NCBI GenBank assembly: GCA_017527075.1
Contig: JAFXQM010000010.1
Span: 1-64,000, forward strand
Direction of reading: 5' to 3'
DNA length: 64,000 nucleotides
Source: Selenomonadaceae bacterium
GTDB lineage: Bacteria > Bacillota > Negativicutes > Selenomonadales > Selenomonadaceae
Below are positions 41,322 through 50,310 of this stretch, one piece after another. The notes beneath the pieces are model-generated. The model was given only the letters and a program-made list of their open reading frames with translations, searched no databases and was not told the DNA's origin. The position numbers and the translations under genes were made by a program. How positions within the stretch are numbered: the first letter of the stretch is position 1; every line of letters begins with the position of its first letter.

Positions 41322-41714
41322 TTATTCTGCGATTACCCATTCAATCCAAGTGTCGTCTTGCCAAGTGCCCTCGCCGTTGTAATTCGGAACGTCGGGCGCG
41401 TCGTAAATTCTGACCGGCACTTGAACTTCGCCGTTCGCGGGAATGGAAATGTTGATGTTGTCGAAGGTCGCCGCGTTTTGCCAAAGCAAATTTCCTTCCG
41501 CGTCAAAAAGTTTTATCGAGCGGATATCAATTCGCGTGACGACCACGGGCTTATCGAGCGTGTTCCTCATTTTCGTTTGGAAGATAACTTCGTTGCTTTC
41601 CGGATGAAGATCGGTTTGGAAAAAATCAATGTGAACCTCGGCGGAGGCTTGCGGCGCGAAGGAAACCAACGCCGTCATCAACACGAGCGCGAAGGCGGCA
41701 AAAAATTTTTTCAT
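41322..41714 (-). CDS. Small exported beta-rich protein
   Basis: A 130-residue protein with a signal peptide (MKKFFAAFALVLMTALVSFA) cleaved near SAEVH. The mature ~105 residues form an immunoglobulin-like beta pattern (VIFQTKMRNTLDKPVVVTRI, LWQNAATFDNINISIPANGE, VPVRIYDAP), like FxLYD-type accessory domains that take the 'extracytoplasmic interaction' role. I do not recognise the family. ATG 41714; single gene with its own terminator. Confidence 0.7.
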   Translation of the reverse strand: MKKFFAAFALVLMTALVSFAPQASAEVHIDFFQTDLHPESNEVIFQTKMRNTLDKPVVVTRIDIRSIKLFDAEGNLLWQNAATFDNINISIPANGEVQVPVRIYDAPDVPNYNGEGTWQDDTWIEWVIAE

Positions 41715-41814
41715 GACATCATCTCCCATTCAATCTCTGCCGACAGTTTATCACAAAAAATTTTTCGTGACAACAAATTCATCGCGCGGAAAAATTTTTT
41801 TGCGTCGACAACTT

Positions 41815-43041
41815 TCACTGCAGGCTGACCGCGTCCGTCTTCCAAAAGTCATCGTCGAATAAAATTTTTCCCGCGTCAACCTGGTGCCTCAAAAGTTCTT
41901 CGGCTTTGGCAAGTTGCAAATCGTCTTGAGCGTCAAGATTCAAATCGTACATCGGGTGCGGCGTCGGCGGCGAAATTATTTCCACGTCGGGCGTGATGCC
42001 GAGCCCGTCAATGCATTTGCCGTTCGGTGTGTAATACTTCGCGATTGTAAGCTTGAGTCCGTCGTCGTGCGCCATGGGAATGAGCGTTTGCACCGAGCCT
42101 TTGCCGTAACTTGTCTCGCCCACGACGATTGCCGCCTTTGTGTCCTGCAACGCGCCCGCCAAAAGTTCGGCGGCACTGGCACTGTTCTCGTCAATCAAAA
42201 CGACAATCGGGAACTTCGCGGCGGGCAAATCCGAGGTGTAAACTTCCTTAGAGCCGTCGCGCTTAATCACGGAAGTAATTGTCCCCTTCGGCACAATCTC
42301 CTGACCAATTTCAATGCAGCCGTCAACGACTCCGCCGGGGTTTTGGCGCATGTCGAGGACGAAACCTTTCATGCCCGCGCGTTCGAGTTCGCCGAACACG
42401 GATTTAAATTCGTCGCCGGTGCTCTCGCTGAAGCTGGCAATTTTTATGTAAGCGAGTCGCTCGTCAATCATCTTGCCCGCCACGCTCTTGTCCTTGATAA
42501 TTTCGCGCGTCAAATTGTAAACCGTGTCTTCGAAGCCTTCGCGGTGAATCAAAAGTTCGACGGGCGTCCCGATTTCCCCGCGGATTTTCAGCGCGACTTC
42601 ACTCGGAGAAATTTCTTCGACGGGTTTGCCGTCCACCGCCAAAATTTCGTCGCCCGCCTGAAGTCCCGCGCGTTGCCCGGGGCTGTCGGGTATGACGCTC
42701 ATGACTTGCACGACGCCGTTCTTGAAGCCCATGTACACTCCTATTCCGCCGAATGCTCCGCTGGTCACGGCGCGCAGCTGGCTGTAAAGTTGCGGCGCGA
42801 GATAAACCGAGTGCGGGTCGCCGAGCGAATTGACCATGCCGTTAATCGCTCCGTCAATCAGCTGGCGGCGGCTGACCTCTTGCACGTAATTTCTTTCAAT
42901 GAATCTGAGCGCGACAAAAAATCTGCCCAGGTCGAGCGCGTTGCCCGAGTTCAAACCCAAAAGCAAACACACAAGCCCCAAAGTCAACGCCGCGCTTATC
43001 AGTGCTATTAAAATCGCTCCGCCGAAAAGTTTTTTCTTCAA
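41815..43041 (-). CDS. S41 carboxy-terminal processing protease (CtpA-like)
   Basis: A 408-residue protease with an N-terminal membrane anchor, a PDZ domain (SGAFGGIGVYMGFKNGVVQV; AGDEILAVDGKPVEEIS) and an S41 domain with catalytic Ser in DENSASAAELLAGAL and Lys in GETSYGKGSVQTLIPM. It degrades or trims extracytoplasmic proteins. ATG/TTG region starts MKKKLFGGAILIALI; the coding start at 43041 follows GGGGAGGTCGCGCC. A heptamer array lies upstream. Confidence 0.93.
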   Translation of the reverse strand: MKKKLFGGAILIALISAALTLGLVCLLLGLNSGNALDLGRFFVALRFIERNYVQEVSRRQLIDGAINGMVNSLGDPHSVYLAPQLYSQLRAVTSGAFGGIGVYMGFKNGVVQVMSVIPDSPGQRAGLQAGDEILAVDGKPVEEISPSEVALKIRGEIGTPVELLIHREGFEDTVYNLTREIIKDKSVAGKMIDERLAYIKIASFSESTGDEFKSVFGELERAGMKGFVLDMRQNPGGVVDGCIEIGQEIVPKGTITSVIKRDGSKEVYTSDLPAAKFPIVVLIDENSASAAELLAGALQDTKAAIVVGETSYGKGSVQTLIPMAHDDGLKLTIAKYYTPNGKCIDGLGITPDVEIISPPTPHPMYDLNLDAQDDLQLAKAEELLRHQVDAGKILFDDDFWKTDAVSLQ

Positions 43042-43059
43042 GGCGCGACCTCCCCTCTT

Positions 43060-43143
43060 AGGAGTTAGGAGTTTGGAGTTTGGAGTTGTAAATCCCTAAT
43101 CCCTAATCCCTAATTTCTAATTTCTAATTCCTAATTCCTAATT
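43060..43143. repeat. Inverted heptamer array upstream of the S41 protease and birA
   Basis: TTAGGAG/TTTGGAG heptamers followed by CCCTAAT, TTCTAAT and TCCTAAT heptamers: about ten units that can fold into one long hairpin between divergent genes. Confidence 0.9.
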
Positions 43144-43237
43144 GAATATATCAGCTGTTCCTGAAAAGATTATTAAAAGTATTCCTGATTGAAATGTAGA
43201 ACGAAGTATGCTAAGCTTTCACGCGAGGTGAATGAAT

Positions 43238-44209
43238 ATGCGAAAGACAATCGTCGAAATTTTGAAGAACGCGGGAGAAAATTTTACGTCGGGTGAAAGC
43301 ATCGCCGGCAAGCTTGGAGTTTCCCGTACCGCCGTCTGGAAGCATATTCAAAAACTTCGCGACAACGGTTACGAAATCATCAGCAACGCGCGCCGCGGTT
43401 ACAAGCTCAAGGACGCGCCCGACCTGCTCTTGCCCGGCGAAATTCAAATCGGGCTCGACACTCAAATCATCGGCAAAGAAATGCATTACGAACCCTCCGT
43501 CGACTCGACAAACCGAATCGCCAAAGCTCTGGCATATCACGGGGCGGCCGAGGGCACAATCGTCGTCGCCGAGGAGCAGCACAGCGGCAAGGGGCGTCTC
43601 GAAAGAAATTTTTATTCGCCGCGCGGAAAAGGAATTTGGTTTTCGGTCATCCTGCGCCCGAATTTTTTGCCGCACGACGCGCCCAAGTTCACGCTCATGG
43701 CGGCGGTCGCCGTCGCCGAGGCCATGAAACGTTTCAACCTCACGGCGGGGATTAAGTGGCCGAACGATATCATGTTCGACAATCGGAAGCTCGTCGGCAT
43801 CTTGACGGAGATAACTGCCGAACTCGCCAAGATAACTTATATGGTAATAGGAATTGGCATTAACGTCAACATAAGCCGCGAAGAATTTCCCGAAGAACTT
43901 CAGCCAATCGCCGCGTCGCTGTCGGAGATGAGCGGCGAAGAAATTTCTCGCGTCCAATTTTTCCGCGCACTCCTCGAAGAGTTCGACAAACTTTATCTCA
44001 CGGTCAGCGCGTCGGGTTTCGCTGAAGTCTTGAAACTTTGGAGAGATTATAACGTGACGCTCGGAAAAAATGTTCGAGTGATTTCGTTGAGCGACGGCGA
44101 AAATTTCACGGGCAAAGCTGTTGACTTGAACTCGGACGGCGCGCTCGTCGTCGAAACGGAAAGCGGGCGGCGGGCAGTTTACGCGGGCGACGTGTCGATT
44201 AGGATTTAG
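43238..44209 (+). CDS. birA: Bifunctional biotin ligase/biotin operon repressor BirA
   Basis: A 323-residue BirA. N-terminal winged helix (residues ~1-60; VSRTAVWKHIQKLRDNGYEI), then the ligase core: STNRIAKALAYHG, EQHSGKGRLERNFYSP (biotinyl-AMP loop, here GKGRLER), IKWPNDIMFDNRKLVGIL, GIGINVNIS, and a C-terminal SH3-like domain. It attaches biotin to carboxylase subunits and represses biotin genes. ATG 43238 is preferred over ATG 43232 by its spacing from GAGGTG. The last codons and TAG stop (IRI*) come from a heptamer tract. Confidence 0.95.
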   Translation: MRKTIVEILKNAGENFTSGESIAGKLGVSRTAVWKHIQKLRDNGYEIISNARRGYKLKDAPDLLLPGEIQIGLDTQIIGKEMHYEPSVDSTNRIAKALAYHGAAEGTIVVAEEQHSGKGRLERNFYSPRGKGIWFSVILRPNFLPHDAPKFTLMAAVAVAEAMKRFNLTAGIKWPNDIMFDNRKLVGILTEITAELAKITYMVIGIGINVNISREEFPEELQPIAASLSEMSGEEISRVQFFRALLEEFDKLYLTVSASGFAEVLKLWRDYNVTLGKNVRVISLSDGENFTGKAVDLNSDGALVVETESGRRAVYAGDVSIRI

Positions 44210-44210
44210 A

Positions 44211-44238
44211 GATTTCAAAACTCCTAACTCCTAACTAA
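44211..44238. repeat. Heptamer tract after birA
   Basis: ATTAGGATTTAG overlapping the birA stop, then CTCCTAACTCCTAAC: short facing heptamers. Confidence 0.75.
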
Positions 44239-44259
44239 ACAGATTCGGGACTTGATTTG

Positions 44260-45612
44260 ATGAAATTTAATGCAAGAGACATCGACATGCTCCACGGCTC
44301 GCTGTGGGACAAAATAATTTTGTTCGCGTTGCCGCTCGCGCTAACCGGCGTCATGCAACAGCTCCTCAACGCCGCGGATGTCTTCACGCTCGGAAAGTTC
44401 GTCGGCAAAAATGCAATGGCCGCCGTCGGGAACAACATCTCCATGGTCGGGCTGATTGTCAGCTTGATGATGGGCTTGAGCCTCGGCGCAAACGTCGTCA
44501 TTGCCCAAAACATCGGCGCAAAAAGAATTGACCGTGCCCACGCGGCGGTGAGCACGGCTTTTGTTTTGTCGATTGCCGCGGGAATTTTTTTCTGTCTCCT
44601 CGGCGAACTTTTGGTCGAACCGATTTTTTATTTCCTCGAAGTGCCCGCAAGCGTCGTGGACATGGCGGAAAGTTATCTGAGAATTTTTTTGCTCGGCTTG
44701 CCCGCGATTAGTCTTTACAATTTTCAGGCGGCGATTTTCCGCAGCAAGGGCGACACGCGCACGCCTCTGATTGCTCTGACCTTTGCCGGCGGAGTGAACA
44801 TTTTGCTGAACCTTTTGTTCGTCCTGCAATTTGATTTGGGAATTGCGGGCGTGGCGGCGGCGACGACTCTCGCAAACTTTTTCAGCGCGATAATTTTGTT
44901 CGCGGAACTTTTAAAAGCCGACGGCGTCATCAAACTCCACTTGAACGCGCTGCTCGTCGACAAGGAAGAACTTTTTGAAATTATCCGAATCGGTTTGCCC
45001 GCGGGCGTCCAAGGCATGGTTTTCTCCCTGTCGAATCTTTTAATCCAAGCCGCGATAAATTCTCTCGGCGCGGACGCCATGGCTGCTTCGGCGGCGGCCT
45101 TCACGATTGAGATAAATGTTTTCTGCGTCGTCAACGGCTTCGGGCAGGCGGCAACGACTTTTGTCGGACAAAATTACGGCGCGGGAAATTTTCTGCGGTG
45201 CAGGCGCGCGACTTGGGTTTCCATGGGCTTGAGCGCGCTCTTCATGCAAACGCTCTGCTTCTTCATTTTATTTTTCGCCGAGGAGGTTTTGGCTCTCTTC
45301 AACAGCGACCCCGAAGTCATTCGCCTGGGCGTGATTCGTCTGTGGTACATTGTCCTGCCCGAACTAATCAACGTGGTGATGGAGGGGCTGTCGGGTGCTC
45401 TGCGCGGCTACGGAATTTCGTTGACGCCCGCCGTGATAACTTTGATTTGCGTGTGCGGCACGCGCGTCGTTTGGGTTTTCACCATGTTCAGAAACATTCC
45501 GACTTATTCGACGCTCATGGCGGTCTATCCAATCAGCTGGTTCATCACGATGATATTTTTAATCGCCGCGTATTCTTATCACATGAAGAGGCTCAAGCCT
45601 GCGCGCGCGTGA
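44260..45612 (+). CDS. MATE-family efflux transporter
   Basis: A 450-residue multidrug/Na+ antiporter with twelve predicted membrane helices in two homologous halves: SLWDKIILFALPLALTGVMQ and IIRIGLPAGVQGMVFSLSNL begin each half. The DinF/NorM-like SKGDTRTPLIAL and RGYGISLTPAVITL loops are present. Exported substrate unknown. ATG 44260 is chosen; the SD is weak (CGGGAC). The 3' end overlaps nothing and converges with small minus-strand genes. Confidence 0.92.
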   Translation: MKFNARDIDMLHGSLWDKIILFALPLALTGVMQQLLNAADVFTLGKFVGKNAMAAVGNNISMVGLIVSLMMGLSLGANVVIAQNIGAKRIDRAHAAVSTAFVLSIAAGIFFCLLGELLVEPIFYFLEVPASVVDMAESYLRIFLLGLPAISLYNFQAAIFRSKGDTRTPLIALTFAGGVNILLNLLFVLQFDLGIAGVAAATTLANFFSAIILFAELLKADGVIKLHLNALLVDKEELFEIIRIGLPAGVQGMVFSLSNLLIQAAINSLGADAMAASAAAFTIEINVFCVVNGFGQAATTFVGQNYGAGNFLRCRRATWVSMGLSALFMQTLCFFILFFAEEVLALFNSDPEVIRLGVIRLWYIVLPELINVVMEGLSGALRGYGISLTPAVITLICVCGTRVVWVFTMFRNIPTYSTLMAVYPISWFITMIFLIAAYSYHMKRLKPARA

Positions 45613-45618
45613 AAAATT

Positions 45619-45789
45619 TTATCGCCGCGAAGCACGACGCATTAACTCCTTTCCAATGTCAAGCACTGACAAAGTGAACAATGCACCGACGAAGAAACTT
45701 TTCCAACTTTCCACAAAACCATCTCCGAAGACCACAAAGAGCACAGTCGCAACAATGAATAAAGTTGGAATGGTAAGATTTGACTTCAT
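45619..45789 (-). CDS. Possible small two-helix membrane protein
   Basis: A 56-residue frame with two hydrophobic stretches (LTIPTLFIVATVLFVVFG and FFVGALFTLSVLDIG) and a basic end (RRASRR), holin-like in shape. No clear SD before ATG 45789; a longer reading to TTG 45816 is possible. A GGCGGT/ACCGCC hairpin lies just upstream (45819-45838). It follows the cationic peptide gene on the same strand. Confidence 0.4.
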   Translation of the reverse strand: MKSNLTIPTLFIVATVLFVVFGDGFVESWKSFFVGALFTLSVLDIGKELMRRASRR

Positions 45790-45862
45790 AATTTTGCTAT
45801 GGTAGGATACAAGCAAGGCGGTTTATCGCACCGCCCTGCCCTTGGAGCCTCACGCTTGCGCT

Positions 45863-46000
45863 TTACTTCAGTCGACGCTTGCGCGGGCTTTTGTGCTTTG
45901 TAAGGAATCTTGCCAACCATTTTATAAACTTGCTGCCGTAATCTATGGCAGCCGCCAACAAGACGAAATCCCCCAAAAGCTCTTTTAACGTATCCTCCAC
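45863..46000 (-). CDS. Small cationic amphipathic peptide (45 residues)
   Basis: GTG 46000 lies 5-6 nt behind a near-perfect Shine-Dalgarno (AAAGGAGGTGATGCT). The peptide starts MEDTLKELLGDFVLLAAAID, continues YGSKFIKWLARFLTKHKSPR and ends KRRLK: a hydrophobic, Trp-containing helix and a strongly basic tail. This composition fits a membrane-active peptide, such as a leaderless bacteriocin (loosely like the YGSKAVQWAW region of lacticin Q), a type I toxin or a holin-type peptide. No immunity or transport gene is recognised, except possibly the membrane ORF downstream. A TAAAAT -10-like box lies upstream. Confidence 0.6.
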   Translation of the reverse strand: MEDTLKELLGDFVLLAAAIDYGSKFIKWLARFLTKHKSPRKRRLK

Positions 46001-46043
46001 AGCATCACCTCCTTTCTGACAGATTTATTTTATCACACAACGA

Positions 46044-46075
46044 GAAAAAAATCCCCGCCGACTTCGACGGGGAAA
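46044..46075 (-). terminator. Terminator of the pyrophosphatase gene
   Basis: TCCCCG-type stem (46052-46073) around CGACTTCG; on the minus strand followed by T8. Confidence 0.85.
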
Positions 46076-46109
46076 ATTTTTTTATACGCTTGAAAAATTT
46101 TTACGGAGT

Positions 46110-47768
46110 TCAGCGCGCGTCGTTGCCGATTCGTTTGACGGCTTCGGAGAGCGGAGGCACCACTTGCTTCTTGCGGCTCATCACGCCCGGCAAAAATACG
46201 TGCGTGCCGCTGGCGTCCTTCTTGAACGCCTCGCCGATTAAAGTGCGCGGAGAGCCGGCGTAAAGCAGATACGTCGCCTCTTCCAAAATATCTGTCGCCA
46301 TGAGCAAATGCATGTCGAAACCTTCGCGCTCGATATTCTCTTTCATGAAGGCAATGAGTTGCTCTTCCCGGTCAAGAATTTCTTTGGGGTCCATGACGGA
46401 GATTTGGCTGACGATGATTCGATAATCGCCAATCTTGAATTCCTTGAGGTCGTTCTTGGCAATTTCGGCGGGAGTTTTGTCGCCGACGCCCGCGCCCGCC
46501 CGCAACATTGCCAAGCCGTATTCCTTGAGGTTGACGCCGGCGATGTCCGCGAGACGCTCGGCGGTTTTTTTGTCGTAAGGCGTGCAGGTCGGAGATTTGA
46601 AAAGGACGGTGTCGGAGATAATCGCGCTGAGGAGCAGCCCCGCGATTGACGGAGGGATTTCAACGTCTTGGTGCCAATGCATATTCGCCACGATTGTGCA
46701 GGTGCAGCCGACGGGTTCCTGGTGAATGTAAATGGGCTCTGAAGTCTGGACGCCGCCGAGTCTGTGGTGGTCGATGATTTCCACAATCTTTGCGTCCTCA
46801 ATGCCTTCGACGGCCTGCCCGCGTTCGTTGTGGTCGACGAGGATAACTTTCTCGCGTTCGGGGAGCATGATTTCATCCGCGCTGACCAAGCCGACGAGTT
46901 TTCCGTTTTCGACGACGGGGTAGCTGCGGTAGCGGTGCTCGTCCATGACGCCCTTGATGTCGCTGAGCAAATCCATGGGGCGGAAGCACACGGGGTTTGA
47001 ATGCATGATTCGACGGATGGGCACGCACTGATTAATCAGCCGCCCGACGGTGTAAGTGTCGTAAGGCGTGAGCAAAACGAAGACTCCCCGCTTCTGAGCC
47101 TCCTCCAAAACTTCAGCGTCGATTCGGCTGTTCTGCGTGACGATGAGGCAAGCGATTTCGCATTCGAGGAACTTAATCAAAGTGTCCTTGCTTCTGTCGC
47201 CGACGAGGACGATATCTTTTTTGTTGAGGATGCTGACGGTCGAGAAGGCCGAGCCCGACGCGATGATGATGTTGCCTTCGATGAGTGCGTTTTCGTCCGC
47301 GCTGATCAAAACTTTTGCTTCGGTCGCCTGCATGATGTCACGATAACGAACGCGCAGGTCGACGAGGCTTTGCAGTCCGAGCTCAAGGAAATATCTTTTG
47401 GCCAGGTCGCTGACGGTGACGATACCGACGAGGTCGCCGTTGGAGTCTGTGACGGGCACGGATTGCAATTCGCTCTTGCGCATGACTTCACCGAGGTGGC
47501 GGAGCGTGTCGTGTTGGCGGACGACGGTTTTGCATTCGAGCGCAACGTCTTTGACGCGCGGATACAAATCGGTCAAGAGCAACGGCTGATCCACTTTGAA
47601 ATATTCGAGTGCGTATTTTGTCTCGTTGTTAATTTTTCCGCAGCGGGCGGGCACGGCATTGACGCCGCGAGCCTGCTTGAGGTGCGAGTAGCCAATCGCC
47701 GAGCAAATCGAGTCCGTGTCAGGATTTCTGTGCCCGATGACGTAAATTGGTTTGTTGCCGCCTTTCAT
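46110..47768 (-). CDS. CBS-domain manganese-dependent inorganic pyrophosphatase (family II)
   Basis: A 552-residue DHH-family pyrophosphatase. Catalytic part: IGHRNPDTDSICSAIGYSHL at the N-terminus, VILVDHNERGQ and IVEIIDHHRLGG (DHH), C-terminal DHHA2 domain ending FLPGVMSRKKQVVPPL. Between ~70 and 300 sit a CBS pair interrupted by a DRTGG domain (VPVTDSNGDLVGIVTVSDLA; YPVVENGKLVGLVSADEIM). Enzymes with this insert are controlled by adenine nucleotides and diadenosine polyphosphates. Hydrolyses pyrophosphate to pull biosynthetic reactions. Single gene with terminator. Confidence 0.95.
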   Translation of the reverse strand: MKGGNKPIYVIGHRNPDTDSICSAIGYSHLKQARGVNAVPARCGKINNETKYALEYFKVDQPLLLTDLYPRVKDVALECKTVVRQHDTLRHLGEVMRKSELQSVPVTDSNGDLVGIVTVSDLAKRYFLELGLQSLVDLRVRYRDIMQATEAKVLISADENALIEGNIIIASGSAFSTVSILNKKDIVLVGDRSKDTLIKFLECEIACLIVTQNSRIDAEVLEEAQKRGVFVLLTPYDTYTVGRLINQCVPIRRIMHSNPVCFRPMDLLSDIKGVMDEHRYRSYPVVENGKLVGLVSADEIMLPEREKVILVDHNERGQAVEGIEDAKIVEIIDHHRLGGVQTSEPIYIHQEPVGCTCTIVANMHWHQDVEIPPSIAGLLLSAIISDTVLFKSPTCTPYDKKTAERLADIAGVNLKEYGLAMLRAGAGVGDKTPAEIAKNDLKEFKIGDYRIIVSQISVMDPKEILDREEQLIAFMKENIEREGFDMHLLMATDILEEATYLLYAGSPRTLIGEAFKKDASGTHVFLPGVMSRKKQVVPPLSEAVKRIGNDAR

Positions 47769-47842
47769 TAAAGAACCCCCTCCAATTTTCTGAAAGTTGA
47801 ATCTTCCACTGCGCGAATTATAAACAAAAAATTTTGCGCTGT

Positions 47843-48754
47843 CTATATAATTTCGTCGTGATTGCTGACGGCGCCGCTGAAGTTTTCAATGTCGCTGTCG
47901 TTTGAACCGACGAGCCCTCCGACGTTCATATTGCCGCTGACGGAGCCGCTTGCCGAGCAGTTTTGAATTTTGCCGCCGTTGCTGCCGACGAATCCGCCGA
48001 CACTGTCCTTGCCGCTGACGGAGCCGCTTGCCGAGCAGTTTTGAATTTTGCCGCCGTAGTATCCGCCGTAGTATCCGACGAGTCCGCCGACATCTTCCAC
48101 ACCGCAGACGTTGCCACTCGCCGTGCAATTTTCAATCGTGCCGCCGCCGTTGGAGCCGACGAGCCCGCCGACATCTTCCACACCGCAGACAGTGCCACTC
48201 GCCGTGCAATTTTCAATCGTGCCGTTGTCGTTATTGCCGACGAGCCCGCCGACAAGTTTAGAGCCGCAGACGTTGCCACTCGCCGTGCAATTTTCAATCG
48301 TGCCGCCGTAGTTGAAGCCGACGAGCCCGCCGACAAGTTTAGAGCCGCAGACAGTGCCACTCGCCGTGCAATTTTCAATCGTGCCGCCGTAGTTGAAGCC
48401 GACAAGTCCGCCAATGAAATTACAGGCTTTTATTTCGACTTTGCTCAAGTTCAAGTTCTTAATCTTGCCTGCATTGCAACCGAAGAGCCCGACGTAATTT
48501 TCGCCGACGATTTTTAAATTGCTGATGATTTTTCCGTCGCCGTCGAAGGTGCCCACGAACGGATTATCGTAGTTGCCAATCGGCGTAAAATTTTCTACGG
48601 AGCTCAGGTCGATGTCATTGGCGAGCTTGAAAATTTTTTCGTCGCAGTCGTTGCCGGCGTTCACGTACTCGGAGAGGTTGCACAAATCTTCGGCGGAGCG
48701 GATTGAGTAAGCGTCGCCGTCTTTGCTCAGCGTGTCGAGAAAATTTTTGTCCAT
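47843..48754 (-). CDS. GLUG-repeat protein
   Basis: A 303-residue protein. After a ~95-residue leader (SIRSAEDLCNLSEYVNAGND; FVGTFDGDGKIISNLKIVGE) come seven to eight GLUG repeats with the consensus VGGLVGxNxGGTIENCTASG, period 27 residues (81 bp), nearly exact in DNA. The repeats form a beta-helix seen in bacterial surface and IgA-peptidase-like proteins. No signal peptide and no anchor are visible, so its route out, if any, is unknown. Repeat number may vary by recombination. ATG 48754 follows GAGGAGATTCATC. Confidence 0.85.
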   Translation of the reverse strand: MDKNFLDTLSKDGDAYSIRSAEDLCNLSEYVNAGNDCDEKIFKLANDIDLSSVENFTPIGNYDNPFVGTFDGDGKIISNLKIVGENYVGLFGCNAGKIKNLNLSKVEIKACNFIGGLVGFNYGGTIENCTASGTVCGSKLVGGLVGFNYGGTIENCTASGNVCGSKLVGGLVGNNDNGTIENCTASGTVCGVEDVGGLVGSNGGGTIENCTASGNVCGVEDVGGLVGYYGGYYGGKIQNCSASGSVSGKDSVGGFVGSNGGKIQNCSASGSVSGNMNVGGLVGSNDSDIENFSGAVSNHDEII

Positions 48755-48771
48755 GATGAATCTCCTCACTG

Positions 48772-48801
48772 AAAAAAATCCCGCCGAGTTTTCGACGGGA
48801 A
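48772..48801 (-). terminator. Terminator of pyruvate kinase gene
   Basis: TCCCGCCGA/TCGACGGGA-type stem; on the minus strand followed by T7. Confidence 0.85.
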
Positions 48802-48823
48802 AAATTTTTCGACGGATAAAATT

Positions 48824-50236
48824 TTAAATGGTGTGCAGGCGAATGGAACTGGTGCCGCCCTCTCCATACTTCATGCCCGCCGTGAGGATGACGAGGTCGC
48901 CCTTCTGAACGAAACCTTTTTCGAGCGCGCTGGCCGAGGAGTAATCAATCATCTGGACGATGTCGAGCCAGGGCGTACCGGAGATGGGATAAACTCCCCA
49001 GCGCAGGTTCAGGTGGCGAGCAACCTGGTCGTTCTGCGTGAAGGCGATAATCGGAGCCTTGGGCTTGTACTTGGAGACGACGCACGTGGTGTAACCCGAA
49101 CGGGTCGGCGTGATAATCGCGGTGGCGTTCAGTTCGTAACACAGCTGAACGGTCGCATGAGCAATCGCGTCGGTGTGAGAATTTTTTCTGTGCATGCCCT
49201 TCTTCAGGAAAATTTCTTTGTACTCAAGTGACTCCTCAATCCTCAGGGCGATTTGATTCATCATGGTGGCGGCTTCGACGGGATATTTTCCACCGGCAGT
49301 CTCGCCGCTGAGCATGATGACATCCGCGCCGTCGATTATCGCGTTGCCCACGTCGGAAACTTCAGCGCGGGTCGGGCGGGGATTAACGGTCATGCTCTCC
49401 AACATTTGCGTGGCGACGACGACGGGTTTGCCCACGGCGTTGCATTTCTTGATGATATCCTTTTGGATAATCGGAACGTCCTCGGCGGGAATCTCGACGC
49501 CCAAATCTCCGCGCGCGACCATAATCCCGTCGCTGACCGCGATAATCTCGTCGATGTTCTTGACGCCCTCAAGGTTTTCGATTTTGGAAATGATTTCCAT
49601 GTGTCCGCCGTTGCCGACGATTAATTCGCGCAAGGCCTCGACGTCGGCGGCGCGCTGAATGAAACTGGCTGCCACGAAGTCCATATCGTTTTCGATGCCG
49701 AAGAGAATATCCTTGCGGTCTTGTTCGGAGATGGCGGGCAGTCCGAGCGCAACCCCGGGCGCGGCGACGCGTTTGCGACTGCTCATCTTGCCGGAGTTTA
49801 AAATCGTCGTGTAAATATTTTTGTCTTTAATCTCGTCGATTTGAAGTTCAACCAGCCCGTCGTTGAGCAGGAGCTTGTCGCCGACTTTGACTTCGGTGTA
49901 AAGGAGTTTGTGCGTGACGGACGCCCGAGTTTCGTCGCCGAGGATGTCGTCATTGATGAGCGCGAACTTGTTGCCTTCGACGAGCTGAACCGAGCCGTCC
50001 TTGAACTCGCCGAGCCGCATTTCGGGTCCCTTGGTGTCCAGAACCAGCGAAATGATTTTGCCCTTGGCTTTGGCGGCGGCTCTCACGGCGTCGATACGTT
50101 TCTTGTGGCCGGCGTGGTCGCCGTGCGAGAAGTTGAAGCGGGCGGCGTTCATGCCGTTGTCGATGAGCCCCTCGATAACTCCCGGCGCGTCGGTCGCGGG
50201 TCCCTGCGTGCAGATGATTTTGGTTTTCTTGAACAC
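48824..50236 (-). CDS. pyk: Pyruvate kinase
   Basis: A 470-residue pyruvate kinase (PEP + ADP to pyruvate + ATP). TKIICTQGPATDAPGVIEGL, AARFNFSHGDHAGH, LDTKGPEMRLG, ENLEGVKNIDEII followed by VARGDLGVEIP, and the signature ATQMLESM; C-terminal allosteric domain (HTDAIAHATVQLCYELNATA). It lacks the extra PEP-utiliser domain of some Firmicute enzymes. GTG start 50236 after GAGGAGGCGATTTT; a longer reading from ATG 50266 would lie over the -10 box and is rejected. A 37-bp tandem array lies upstream. Confidence 0.97.
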   Translation of the reverse strand: MFKKTKIICTQGPATDAPGVIEGLIDNGMNAARFNFSHGDHAGHKKRIDAVRAAAKAKGKIISLVLDTKGPEMRLGEFKDGSVQLVEGNKFALINDDILGDETRASVTHKLLYTEVKVGDKLLLNDGLVELQIDEIKDKNIYTTILNSGKMSSRKRVAAPGVALGLPAISEQDRKDILFGIENDMDFVAASFIQRAADVEALRELIVGNGGHMEIISKIENLEGVKNIDEIIAVSDGIMVARGDLGVEIPAEDVPIIQKDIIKKCNAVGKPVVVATQMLESMTVNPRPTRAEVSDVGNAIIDGADVIMLSGETAGGKYPVEAATMMNQIALRIEESLEYKEIFLKKGMHRKNSHTDAIAHATVQLCYELNATAIITPTRSGYTTCVVSKYKPKAPIIAFTQNDQVARHLNLRWGVYPISGTPWLDIVQMIDYSSASALEKGFVQKGDLVILTAGMKYGEGGTSSIRLHTI

Positions 50237-50264
50237 AAAATCGCCTCCTCGAAAAATTTTTTCC

Positions 50265-50292
50265 ATTATACAGTAAAAGTCCGCGCAGGCAA
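50265..50292 (-). promoter_or_regulatory. pyk promoter
   Basis: -35 TTGCCT (50292-50287), 16-bp spacer, perfect -10 TATAAT (50270-50265), then GG and an A6T5 tract ahead of the SD. The -35 lies at the edge of the tandem array. Confidence 0.8.
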
Positions 50293-50310
50293 AATTTTTT
50301 CAGCAGCGAT

